Source: Actinosynnema sp040640215 (GTDB lineage: Bacteria; Actinomycetota; Actinomycetes; Mycobacteriales; Pseudonocardiaceae). Taken from it: a DNA stretch of 64,000 nt. This document shows, one piece after another, positions 7,727 through 15,917 of this stretch. The stretch is taken from contig NZ_JBFABG010000009.1 in NCBI RefSeq assembly GCF_040640215.1, positions 186,001-250,000 of the forward strand. The letters are read 5' to 3'. A model generated the notes under the pieces. That model was not told where the DNA came from. It was given only the letters and a program-made list of their open reading frames with translations, and ran no database searches. A program made the translations under genes and the position numbers. The stretch's first letter is position 1, and every line of letters begins with the position of its first letter.

Positions 7727-8127
7727 GGCCGTGCGCGTCGGCCGGCCCGCACGACCGCACCGGACCGGTCGCCACCGCCTCGACCGGGTCCACCGACCCG
7801 CACGACCCGGCGGCGCTGGTTCTGCCGGTTGTCCTGCCTGGTCCGGACGCCCGTTCCCTGGTGGACTCGGTGACGGATCGGACCGCTGCGCTCCCCGCCC
7901 CCGGTGCGAGTGCCGGTCCGGTTCCCGGGCAGCGGTGGCAGGGCACCGCGCGCCCCGGGGGAGTGGTCGGCGGGTCTCGGAGACGGGCCCGCCGACCACC
8001 CCTTCCCACGTCCGGGGCCCGCCGACCCGGACGACCGGCAGAACCGGTTCTGCCGGTCGTTCCGCGTGGCCACCGCGCCGCGCGGTGGGTGCACTGGGCG
8101 GAGCCGCGACGCCGGGAGGCCACAGCG
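7727..8127. promoter_or_regulatory. 400-base upstream region of the ECF sigma gene with repeats and hairpins
   Basis: No gene is supported. It contains a perfect 12-base-arm inverted repeat (7963-7974 and 7988-7999, spacer 13), a 30-base perfect palindrome at 8031-8060, and the sequence GGTTCTGCCGGT twice in the same orientation (7818-7829 and within the palindrome at 8046-8057). The ribosome-binding site GGGAGG (about 8114) precedes the sigma gene. The density of symmetric sequence suggests a regulated promoter region. Confidence 0.6.
8031..8060. repeat. 30-base perfect, spacer-free palindrome upstream of the ECF sigma gene
   Basis: All 30 bases are their own reverse complement, centred on ACCGGT (core CCGGCAGAACCGG then its complement). 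It lies 67 bases before the sigma-factor start. It could be an operator for one or two dimeric regulators or form a cruciform/hairpin in the leader. A copy of one half (GGTTCTGCCGGT) also occurs at 7818-7829. Confidence 0.8.
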
Positions 8128-8673
8128 ATGTCCCAGAGCACGGACGACCGCACGCGGGCCGACGGCGACTTCGCGGCGGCGGTGTACGACCAGCACGCGA
8201 CGGCGCTGCTGCGCTACGTGCGCGGCCTGCTGCCGAACGACCCGCACCGGGCCGAGGACGTGGTGCAGGAGTGCGTGCTGCGGGCCTGGCGCAACGAGAC
8301 CGCGCTCGCCGCGCAGCGCAACTCCGTCCGCCCCTGGCTGTTCCGGGTGGCCCGCAACCTGGTCGTCGACTGGAGCCGGCGCGACCGGGTCCGGCCGCTG
8401 ACCTTCGGCGACGACGACTTCGACCTGCTGCCCGGCCCGGCCGACTTCGCCGACCAGGTGGTGCGGCGGTGCGTGGTCGACCAGGCGCTGTCCGGGCTCA
8501 CCCCGACCCACCACCAGGCCCTGCGGCAGGTCTACCACCTGGACCGGACCCGGCAGCGGGCGGCGACCGCGATCGGCGTGCCGGTCGGCACGGTGAAGTC
8601 CCGCGTGCACCACGCGACCATCGCGGTGGCCGAGGCGTTGGCGGGGTGCGGGGTCACCGCGGCCGAGTGGTGA
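8128..8673 (+). CDS. ECF RNA polymerase sigma factor (SigL/RpoE-like)
   Basis: 181 aa. Region 2 is visible (ALLRYVRGLLPNDPHRAEDV, VQECVLRAWRN, WLFRVARNLVVDWSRRD) and region 4 ends in GVPVGTVKSRVHHA, the -35-recognising helix-turn-helix. ECF sigma factors redirect RNA polymerase to stress or envelope genes. ATG 8128 follows GGGAGG. No anti-sigma gene sits next to it: the downstream gene is convergent and unrelated. Control may therefore be transcriptional, through the palindrome at 8031-8060, or by an unlinked anti-sigma factor. Confidence 0.93.
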   Translation: MSQSTDDRTRADGDFAAAVYDQHATALLRYVRGLLPNDPHRAEDVVQECVLRAWRNETALAAQRNSVRPWLFRVARNLVVDWSRRDRVRPLTFGDDDFDLLPGPADFADQVVRRCVVDQALSGLTPTHHQALRQVYHLDRTRQRAATAIGVPVGTVKSRVHHATIAVAEALAGCGVTAAEW

Positions 8674-8685
8674 CCCGGTCCCGCG

Positions 8686-10854
8686 TCATCCGCCCGCCGC
8701 GCGGTCGGCGGGGGCCCGCTCGGCGGGGGCCTCCCGGGCGGGCGTGTCGCGGAGGGCGAGCGCGGATGTGGTGTCGCCGCCGTGGTCGTAGGCGGTCGCG
8801 GCGTGTTCGCGGAAGCGGTGCGCCCACAGCTTCCCGCCCGCGTCGGCGAGTTCGTCCAGCGCGCGCAGCAGGCTCGCCGGGCGCGGCCACAGGCCGTCGC
8901 GCAGCACGACGTCCACCTCCTCCAGGCGGCGCTGGGCGTCGCCCCGCCGGCCCAGCCGCAGCAGCGCCGACGCGATCCGCAGGCCGGCGCGCGCCGCGTC
9001 GAACGACATCCCGGACGCCTGGAAGAGGCGCTCGGACTCGCGGAACGCCGCGCAGGCCTCCCGCCACCGGCCGAGTGCGGCCAGGCTGTTGCCCCAGCGC
9101 GCCGCCGCGATGGCCAAGGAGGGCGTGTCGCAGCCCAGGTCGCCGCGCAGCCTCGCCACCGCGCCGTGGTGCGCGGTCACCGCCTCGGCGTGCCGGCCCA
9201 CGGCGTCGAGCAGCCGTCCGCGCAGCGACCGGGCGAGGTGGAGGCGGCTGTCGTCCTCGTCGGCCGCCACCAGCGGGAGCGCGGTGTCGACGCAGGACAG
9301 CGCGCGGCCCGGCCGGCCCGCCCGCAGCTCGGCGACGCCCCGGTGGATCAGCGCCGACGCCTCCTCGTCCGGCGCGCCGACCTCCGCCGCGACCTCGCGC
9401 GCCCGCACGTGCAGCTCGATCGCCGTGTCGAGCCGGTCCTCCAGCGCGCACGCCCGACCCATGCGGTTGAGGTGGGCGGCCTCCGCGTGCCGGTCACCGG
9501 CCATCCGCGCGGCGTGCACCCCGAGCGCGAACACCGTGGTCCACGCGTGCGCGTCGTCCCAGCGGCGCACTGCGGCCGACACGTCGTCGCACAGCCCGAG
9601 GTCGATGCCCGCCCGCAGCACGCGGGTCCGCTGCCCGCCCGACCCGGCCAGCAGCGCCCGCACCACGCGGACCTCGGCCGGCCGCGTGGCACCCGGGTCC
9701 TCCTCGGCGTGCAGCCGGGACCGGGCGAACGCCCGGACCAGGTCGTGCAGGCGGCGGTCGGCGTCCAGGAAACCCGTCTCCACCAGGTCGTCGAGCGCGC
9801 CCTCGGCGGCGGCCGGGGACAGGCCGGTCGCCTCGGCGGCGGTCTCGGCGGTCACCTCGGCGACGGGGGACAGCGCGAGCCGGCGCAGCGCGAGCGCCGC
9901 CTCGCCGCCGAGCCGGCGGTAGGCCACGGCGAACGGGGCCTGCCGGCCGCGTTCCCGGTCCAGCTTCCGGGCGGCGTCGCCGAGCGTCCAGCGGGGGCTG
10001 CGGGCCAGGCCCAGCCCGATCACCCGCAACGCGACGGGCAGACCGCCGCACGCCCGCACGATCCGCTGGGCCGCGAGCGGTTCGGCCTCGACCCGGCGGG
10101 CACCGACGACCGCGGCGAACAGCGCGCCCGCCGCGGCCTCCTCCAACGGCCCGACCGCGAGGCCGGGCCACGCCTGCTCCTGCCCGCCGGTGACCAGCAC
10201 CGCCGAGCCCGCGCCGTGCACCAGCAGCGGCCGGACCTGCTCCTCGTCGGCGGCGTCCTCGAACACCAGCAGCACCTTGCGGTCGCGCAGCCGCAGCCGG
10301 CAGAGCCGGGCCAGTTCGGCGGTGCCGCGCGGTCCGCTGCGCGGCGGCGCGCCGAGCGCGTCCAGCACCGCCCCGAACACCACCGCCGGGGGCGTGGGGT
10401 CCGCCTCGGACCCGCGCAGGTCGACGACCACCCGCCCGTCCGGGAAGCGGTCCCGCCACAGCCGCGCCGCGTGCCGGGCCAGGGTCGACTTCCCGACACC
10501 GCGCGGACCGTGCAGCACGACCACCGCGCCGCCGGTCAGCAGTGCGCCCAGCCGGGCCGAATCGCGTTCGCGGCCGATCGGCGCGTCGTCCGGTGCGGTC
10601 CGCCGGGCCCGCACGGCGGACCGGCCGGTCCGGCGCGGGCGGGCGCTGCGCCGGAACCGGTCGAGGGCCTCGCCGTGCAGCGCCAGCGCGGCGGCCAGCG
10701 CGTCGACCGTGCGCTGCTGGGGGCGGATCGCGTGGGCGCGCTCGATGTCGCTGATCGCCCGCAGGCTGACCCCCGACACCGCCGCCAGCTCGGACTGCGT
10801 CAACCCGGTCCTGGCCCGGTGCTGGCGCAGCAGTTCGGCGAGTCTCCCGGACAC
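8686..10854 (-). CDS. XRE-family regulator with NB-ARC ATPase and TPR-like repeats
   Basis: 722 aa in three parts. An XRE helix-turn-helix (RTGLTQSELAAVSGVSLRAI) occupies residues 5-60. An NB-ARC/AAA nucleotide-switch domain has Walker A GPRGVGKST at 116-124, a Walker B-like VLLVFEDAAD and the ARC motif CGGLPVALRV. The C-terminal half is tetratricopeptide-like (repeats around GRACALEDRLDTAIELHV, NSLAALGRWREACAAF, SALLRLGRRGDAQRRL). Such proteins are signal-sensing transcription switches common near actinomycete secondary metabolism. GTG 10854 follows AAGGGGG. The target is unknown; it faces the ECF sigma gene. Confidence 0.88.
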   Translation of the reverse strand: MSGRLAELLRQHRARTGLTQSELAAVSGVSLRAISDIERAHAIRPQQRTVDALAAALALHGEALDRFRRSARPRRTGRSAVRARRTAPDDAPIGRERDSARLGALLTGGAVVVLHGPRGVGKSTLARHAARLWRDRFPDGRVVVDLRGSEADPTPPAVVFGAVLDALGAPPRSGPRGTAELARLCRLRLRDRKVLLVFEDAADEEQVRPLLVHGAGSAVLVTGGQEQAWPGLAVGPLEEAAAGALFAAVVGARRVEAEPLAAQRIVRACGGLPVALRVIGLGLARSPRWTLGDAARKLDRERGRQAPFAVAYRRLGGEAALALRRLALSPVAEVTAETAAEATGLSPAAAEGALDDLVETGFLDADRRLHDLVRAFARSRLHAEEDPGATRPAEVRVVRALLAGSGGQRTRVLRAGIDLGLCDDVSAAVRRWDDAHAWTTVFALGVHAARMAGDRHAEAAHLNRMGRACALEDRLDTAIELHVRAREVAAEVGAPDEEASALIHRGVAELRAGRPGRALSCVDTALPLVAADEDDSRLHLARSLRGRLLDAVGRHAEAVTAHHGAVARLRGDLGCDTPSLAIAAARWGNSLAALGRWREACAAFRESERLFQASGMSFDAARAGLRIASALLRLGRRGDAQRRLEEVDVVLRDGLWPRPASLLRALDELADAGGKLWAHRFREHAATAYDHGGDTTSALALRDTPAREAPAERAPADRAAGG

Positions 10855-11063
10855 TGGTCCCCCTTCGTCCCGGCTGCGTTCACCTCCGACAACGCACCGG
10901 GCCGGCCGGGCGGTTCACCGGCGTCGGACCTTCGTCGCCGGGCCGTGGCAGACCGTGGACGCGCGTGGTGGGCACGACTCGGGCGCGCGCCGGAGCCGAG
11001 GGGTCCACAGTGGACAGCAGCGGGCAGCGGGAACCGGGGTGCCCACGTGCGCCGGGCCGGGTC

Positions 11064-12248
11064 TCAGCCGGTTCGCTGCGGGCGGGCCACCAGGGCGTAC
11101 GCCAGCCACGAGCCGATGCGGGCGAGGGTGATGCCGCACGTCATCGCGATCGCGGTGGCCCCGCCCAGCGACGCCAGCGGCGCGAACAGCGCACCGAACA
11201 GGAAACCCGTGCTGCCCAGCAGCGCGGCGGCGGTGCCCGCGTTGGCCGGGTGGCGGGTCAGGGCGAGCGCCGTGGCGTTGGGGGAGGCCAGTCCGCCGCT
11301 GAGGATGGTGAGGAACAGGGCCGGCAGGAACACCGTGAGAGGGGCGTCCAGCACGGCCGCGACCAGGGCCACCGCGCTGGCCCCGAGCGCGACCAGCGAT
11401 TCGGCCACGAGCAGCCGCTCCGGCGCGTACCGGCGCAGCAGCAGCGAGTTGAACCACCCGCCCAGCACCAGGCCCACCGAGTTGACCGCGAAGATCAGCG
11501 AGAACACCTGCGGGCTCACGCCGTAGCCGCCTTCGAGCACGAAGGAGCTGACCGAGATGTAGATGAACAGCGCGATGCTGCCGATGCTCGTGCCCAGCGT
11601 GCAGCCGACGAACATCCGGTCGCGGACCACCGCCGAGAACCCGGCGCGCACGCGGCGCAGGCCGCCCGCGTGCCGGAGTTCCGGGCGCAGCGTCTCCGGC
11701 AGCGCGATCACCGCCAGCAGCAGCAGCGCGGAGATCACCGCCAGCAGCACGAACAGGCCGCGCCAGTCGGTGAAGTGCAGCAACTGGCCGCCCAGCACCG
11801 GCGCGACGATCGGCGCGCACCCGCCGACCAGCATCAGCAGCGACAGGATGCGCGCCATCTGCCGACCCTCGTACAGGTCCCGCACCATCGCCTCGACCGC
11901 CACCATCCCGGCCGACCCCGCCAGGCCCTGCACCAGCCGCAGCACGATCAACACCGTGATCGACGGCGCGGTCGCGCACAGCAGCGACGCCACCGTGTAG
12001 GTCGCCACCCCGATGAACAACGGCCGCTTGCGGCCGATCTTGTCGCTCAACGGGCCCATGAAGAGCTGACCCAGGGCCAGCCCGATCATGCACGCCGAGA
12101 TGCTCCACTGCGCGGCGTCGTCGGTGGTTCCCAACTGGCGGGCCAGCGCGGGCAGCGCCGGCAGGTACAGGTCGATGGACAGCGGGCCGAACGTGGACAG
12201 GGCCCCGAGCAACAGCAGGAGCCGCCGGGTGCGCGGCGGGCCGGTCAC
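11064..12248 (-). CDS. Bcr/CflA-type MFS exporter
   Basis: 394 aa with about 12 hydrophobic helices. Motif A (LGQLFMGPLSDKIGRKRP) follows helix 2, and the early STFGPLSIDLYLPALPAL segment is typical of Bcr/CflA drug-resistance transporters. It likely exports a small molecule using the proton gradient. GTG 12248 lies 22 bases downstream of the permease gene, so it is the last gene of the leftward operon that starts with the substrate-binding lipoprotein at 15670. An exporter at the end of a solute-uptake operon may dispose of a toxic product or analogue. Confidence 0.88.
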   Translation of the reverse strand: MTGPPRTRRLLLLLGALSTFGPLSIDLYLPALPALARQLGTTDDAAQWSISACMIGLALGQLFMGPLSDKIGRKRPLFIGVATYTVASLLCATAPSITVLIVLRLVQGLAGSAGMVAVEAMVRDLYEGRQMARILSLLMLVGGCAPIVAPVLGGQLLHFTDWRGLFVLLAVISALLLLAVIALPETLRPELRHAGGLRRVRAGFSAVVRDRMFVGCTLGTSIGSIALFIYISVSSFVLEGGYGVSPQVFSLIFAVNSVGLVLGGWFNSLLLRRYAPERLLVAESLVALGASAVALVAAVLDAPLTVFLPALFLTILSGGLASPNATALALTRHPANAGTAAALLGSTGFLFGALFAPLASLGGATAIAMTCGITLARIGSWLAYALVARPQRTG

Positions 12249-12270
12249 CCGCGCCGGCCGGGTGGTCCGC

Positions 12271-13131
12271 TCATCGCCGCCGCCGCTGCGCGAGCAGCAT
12301 CCGCGCCCTCGGGTCGACGAACGCGCGCAGGCTGGTGCCGGCGAGGTTGAGCAGGAACACGAACAGCGCGATGGTCAGACCGGGGAACATCACCATCGTC
12401 GGGTGGTCCTGGAGGTAGGTGCGCCCGTCGGCGACCATGTTCCCCCAGGTCGCCGTGGGTGGCGAGATGCCGAGGCCGAGGAAGCTCAGCGACCCGTCGA
12501 TGAGCATCGCACCCGCCGAGAGCAGCACGCACTGCACCACCGCCAGCGGCAGCGTGTTGGGCAGGATGTGCACGGCCAGGGTCTTCCACGGCCCCATCCC
12601 GGACACCCGCGCCGCCTTGACGTAGGTGCGGGTGGTCAGGCCGAGCACGCGGCTGCGGATGATCCGGGCCGTGTACGGCGTGAAGATGATCGTCACGGCG
12701 AGCAGCTCGCTCAGCATCCCCGGTCCGACGACGACCGCGAACACGATCGCCAGGATGATCGACGGGAACGCCATCCACGCGTCCACGACCCGCATGATCA
12801 CCGTGCCGGCGCGGCCGAAGTAGCCCGCCACCAGCCCGATGAACGTGCCCAGCGAGGCCGCGCACACCGTGATCAGCACGGTCATCCCGATGGACACCCG
12901 GCCGGCGGACGCCCAGCGGGCGAACAGGTCCCGGCCGTACTTGTCGGTGCCCATCGGGTGCTCCCCGGACGGCGGCAGCAGCCGCCGCACCGGGTCGGGC
13001 GCGTTCGGGTCGGGCAGGAACAGCGGCAGCACCAGCACCAGCAGGGTGAGCGCGGCCAGCAGCCCGCCCGCGACCAGCAGCGTGGCGTTGCGCCGGACGA
13101 ACGCCCGGACGGTCGGCACCACCGTCGTCAT
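12271..13131 (-). CDS. Peptide/solute ABC transporter permease, DppC/OppC family
   Basis: 286 aa with six predicted helices. The GTDKYGRDLFARW motif at the N-terminal periplasmic side and the cytoplasmic EAA-type loop (AARVSGMGPWKTLAVHILPN) mark a DppC/OppC permease that contacts the ATPase. Its ATG overlaps the stop of the DppB-like gene in an ATGA arrangement. It works with the neighbouring DppB-type permease, the lipoprotein and the divergently encoded fused ATPase. Confidence 0.93.
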   Translation of the reverse strand: MTTVVPTVRAFVRRNATLLVAGGLLAALTLLVLVLPLFLPDPNAPDPVRRLLPPSGEHPMGTDKYGRDLFARWASAGRVSIGMTVLITVCAASLGTFIGLVAGYFGRAGTVIMRVVDAWMAFPSIILAIVFAVVVGPGMLSELLAVTIIFTPYTARIIRSRVLGLTTRTYVKAARVSGMGPWKTLAVHILPNTLPLAVVQCVLLSAGAMLIDGSLSFLGLGISPPTATWGNMVADGRTYLQDHPTMVMFPGLTIALFVFLLNLAGTSLRAFVDPRARMLLAQRRRR

Positions 13132-14072
13132 GACACCCGCACCTTCGGGTCGACCAGCGCGTAGGCGAGGTCGACCAGCAGGTTCACCAGCACGAACAGG
13201 AACGCGATGAACATGACCCCTCCCTGGATGAGCGGGAAGTCCCGGGCGTACACGGCACCGAGCAGCATCGTGCCGAGACCGGGGATGACGAAGATGCTCT
13301 CGATCACCACCACGCCGCCGATCAGCGACGCGAAGTTCAACCCCACGGTGGTGAGCACCGGCAGCATCGAGTTGGGCAGCACGTGCCGCAGCACGATCCG
13401 CCGCTCGCCGACGCCCTTGGCCCGCGCGGTGCGCAGGTAGAGCTGGGACAGCTCGCCCAGCACGCTCTCCTCCATGGTGATGGTGAGGAACGCGGTCTGG
13501 CCCACCACGAGCACCGCCACCGGCAGCGCGAGCTGGGAGATCGCGGTCGCCGGGTCCTCGAACAGCGGGGTGTACCCGCTGGTCGGGAACCAGCCCAGGG
13601 TCAGGGCGAACAGGAAGACCGCCACCAGCGCCAGCCAGAACTCGGGCAGGGCGAGCCCGAACTGGGCGACCCGGTTGACGAACCGGGCCGCTCCGCTGTG
13701 CGGCGACACGGTGACCCAGGTGACGATCAGCACGGTCAGCAGGAAGCTGATCACCGTGCCGAGGACGGCCAGGGTCAGGGTCGGCGCGATGTGGTCGACG
13801 ATCATCTGCGGCACCGGTAGCTGGTACTTGATCGACGTGCCGAAATCGCCCGTCAGCACGTTGCCCAGCCAGTGCAGGTACTGCTCGTGCAGCGGACCGG
13901 TCAGCCCGAGCTCCCGGCGCAGCCGGTCCAGCGCCTCCGGCGCGGCCTTGGTGCCCAGCAGCACCTGGGCCGGGTCGCCGGGAATCGAGCGCAGCAGGAA
14001 GAACAGCACGGTGCCGACCACGAACAGCACGACCAGCAGGTCGCGCAACCGGCGCAGGACGACGGCCGCCAC
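13128..14072 (-). CDS. Peptide/solute ABC transporter permease, DppB/OppB family
   Basis: 314 aa. The N-terminus VLRRLRDLLVVLFVVGTVLF leads to FLLRSIPGDPAQVLLG, the DppB/OppB signature, and the EAA loop reads RTARAKGVGERRIVLRHVLPN. GTG 14072 sits just after the stop of the substrate-binding gene at 14078; longer in-frame upstream reading lies inside that gene and is rejected. It forms the membrane channel with the DppC-type partner. Confidence 0.93.
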   Translation of the reverse strand: MAAVVLRRLRDLLVVLFVVGTVLFFLLRSIPGDPAQVLLGTKAAPEALDRLRRELGLTGPLHEQYLHWLGNVLTGDFGTSIKYQLPVPQMIVDHIAPTLTLAVLGTVISFLLTVLIVTWVTVSPHSGAARFVNRVAQFGLALPEFWLALVAVFLFALTLGWFPTSGYTPLFEDPATAISQLALPVAVLVVGQTAFLTITMEESVLGELSQLYLRTARAKGVGERRIVLRHVLPNSMLPVLTTVGLNFASLIGGVVVIESIFVIPGLGTMLLGAVYARDFPLIQGGVMFIAFLFVLVNLLVDLAYALVDPKVRVS

Positions 14073-14077
14073 CGGGG

Positions 14078-15670
14078 CTACCCCGCCAGCCAGACGTCGG
14101 CGAACTCCATGCCCCAGCCCTCGTAGCCGCGCACCTTGGAGCTGAAGGCCACGTAGGACTTGGCGTTGTAGAGCGTGATGGTCGGCAGGTTCCGCGAGGT
14201 GAACTCCTGGACCTCGTCGATCGCCTGCTTCTGCTCCTCCGGCGTGTCGGCCGAGTTGTAGTCGCTCAGCAGCGGCGCGAGCTGGTCGCGCGGGTAGCCC
14301 ATGTTGTCCATGCCCTGCACGTTGTCGCTGTAGGACGGGACCGGCGGGTTGGCGTCGTCCATCAGCGCCAGCACGTCCCAGCTGTCGGGCTCGTTGTTCT
14401 TGCGCCCCATCAGCGTGGCGAAGTCGTAGCTGTCGATGCTCGCCGTGACCCCGATCTTCTGCAACTGGCTCTGCACGAGCACCAGCGCGTCCTTGAACTG
14501 CGGGAACTCGTCGGTGGTGATCATCCGGATGGTCTGACCGGGCCGCAACCCGGCCTCGGCGAAGAGCTGCTTGGCGCGCTCCGGGTCGTGCTGCTCCCAC
14601 TTGCCCTTGCCGGCCTCGGAGTACATGCCCTTGTTGGTCTGCGTGGCGAACGCGCCGTTGCTCGCGGACACCAGCTCGGGCACGCCCTGCGACGCCATCA
14701 CCGCCGCCTTGTCGACGATCAGGTTCATCGCGTCCCGGGCCTGCGGCTTGGCGAAGATCGACCCGGAGTTGTGGTTGAGCGCGATGTACTGGATGTTCGC
14801 CGCGGCCTCCACGCCGATCTTGAGGTTGTCGCTGCGCTTGATCTGGTCGTACTGGTCGTGCGACGGCTCGGCGACGTCCAGCAGCCCCGTCTGGAGGCCG
14901 TTGAGCACGGCGTCGGAGTCGCCCACGACCTTGTAGGTGAGGGTGTCGAGGTAGGCGTTCTTGGCCCCGGCGTACCCGCTGGACTCGCCCTCGGGTGCCT
15001 GGTACCTGTCATTGCGCTCCAGGACGATCTCCTGGCCCGGCGTCCAGGTCTTCACCTTGTACGGCCCGGTGCCCACCGACTTCTCCCGGGGGATGCCGGT
15101 CGGCCCGGCGGCGGCGACGTCGGACTCCTTGCGAATCCCGGTGCCGTGGCTGGCGGCCATCAGCGCGACGAGGTTGAACGGCGCGCTCAACGTCACCTGG
15201 ACGGTGCTCTCGTCGGGCGCGGAGATGTCCTTGAGCACGGGCTTGAGCGACCCGGCGTAGCTGCCGTTGTCCACCCAGTAGCGCAGCGACGCCACGGCGT
15301 CCGCCGCCCGCAGGGGTGTTCCGTCGGCGAACACGATCCCCTTGCGGAGGGTGAAGGTGAAGCCCAGTCCGTCGTCGGCCTTCCGGTACGACTCCGCCAG
15401 CACGGGCTGCGGCTGGTAGTTCGCGTCGATGGTGACCAGTTGCTCGAACACCTCGTGACCGATGTAGGTGGTGCCGGCGTTGGAGTTCTTCACCGTGTCG
15501 AGCGAGCCCGGGTCCTGGGCCAGTCGGACGGTCAGATTTCCCCCGCGTGCGGGTGGACCCGCGTCGCCGGTCGTGCTGCCCTTCGGGGTGGCGCAGGCGG
15601 TGAGTACCAGCCCGACCACTGCGAGGGCGGCGATCCTGTGCCTGAGACGACGTGATTCGGTGCGCTCCAT
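14078..15670 (-). CDS. Solute-binding lipoprotein of a peptide/oligopeptide-type ABC transporter (SBP family 5)
   Basis: 530 aa. A lipoprotein signal peptide ends in LVLTAC, with the lipidated cysteine at about residue 26. The mature protein has family-5 binding-protein features: a GGNLTVRLAQDPGSLD start, YRKADDGLGFTFTLRKGI and VGTGPYKVKTW. Such proteins capture peptides, but family members also take amides, glycosides or metal chelates. ATG 15670 follows GAGGAG. It heads the leftward operon (binding protein, two permeases, MFS). Its promoter, TACGTT at 15717-15712, carries the same bipartite upstream motif as the amidohydrolase gene at 18768. Confidence 0.93.
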   Translation of the reverse strand: MERTESRRLRHRIAALAVVGLVLTACATPKGSTTGDAGPPARGGNLTVRLAQDPGSLDTVKNSNAGTTYIGHEVFEQLVTIDANYQPQPVLAESYRKADDGLGFTFTLRKGIVFADGTPLRAADAVASLRYWVDNGSYAGSLKPVLKDISAPDESTVQVTLSAPFNLVALMAASHGTGIRKESDVAAAGPTGIPREKSVGTGPYKVKTWTPGQEIVLERNDRYQAPEGESSGYAGAKNAYLDTLTYKVVGDSDAVLNGLQTGLLDVAEPSHDQYDQIKRSDNLKIGVEAAANIQYIALNHNSGSIFAKPQARDAMNLIVDKAAVMASQGVPELVSASNGAFATQTNKGMYSEAGKGKWEQHDPERAKQLFAEAGLRPGQTIRMITTDEFPQFKDALVLVQSQLQKIGVTASIDSYDFATLMGRKNNEPDSWDVLALMDDANPPVPSYSDNVQGMDNMGYPRDQLAPLLSDYNSADTPEEQKQAIDEVQEFTSRNLPTITLYNAKSYVAFSSKVRGYEGWGMEFADVWLAG

Positions 15671-15711
15671 TGCGGCTCCTCGCGCCTGATTTCCGCAGGT
15701 CGGTGGCCGAG

Positions 15712-15770
15712 AACGTAGCCCGGCCGGCGGAGACCGCACAGACGCCGATGTCGGCATTTATGTCACTGAG
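15712..15770 (-). promoter_or_regulatory. Promoter of the solute-binding protein operon with bipartite AraC-box candidate
   Basis: Reading leftward, CTCAGTGACA (15770-15761), five bases, then GCCGAC lies 43 bases before the -10 element TACGTT (15717-15712). The same arrangement, with identical spacing, stands before the amidohydrolase gene at 18768. The box centre lies about 60 bases upstream of the predicted transcript start, a normal position for an AraC-family activator. Confidence 0.65.
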
Positions 15771-15917
15771 GCGAAGTGGGCCGGTACCCGGCCACCACTG
15801 TGGACAGACGTTTGTCGCTGGCTGCACACTTTCCCGGAATCCTTGTACCCCGAGGTCATCCGTGTGCAGAATCACCGGATTCTCAGGCCGCACCGGCCGG
15901 CGGAAGGGATGACACCC

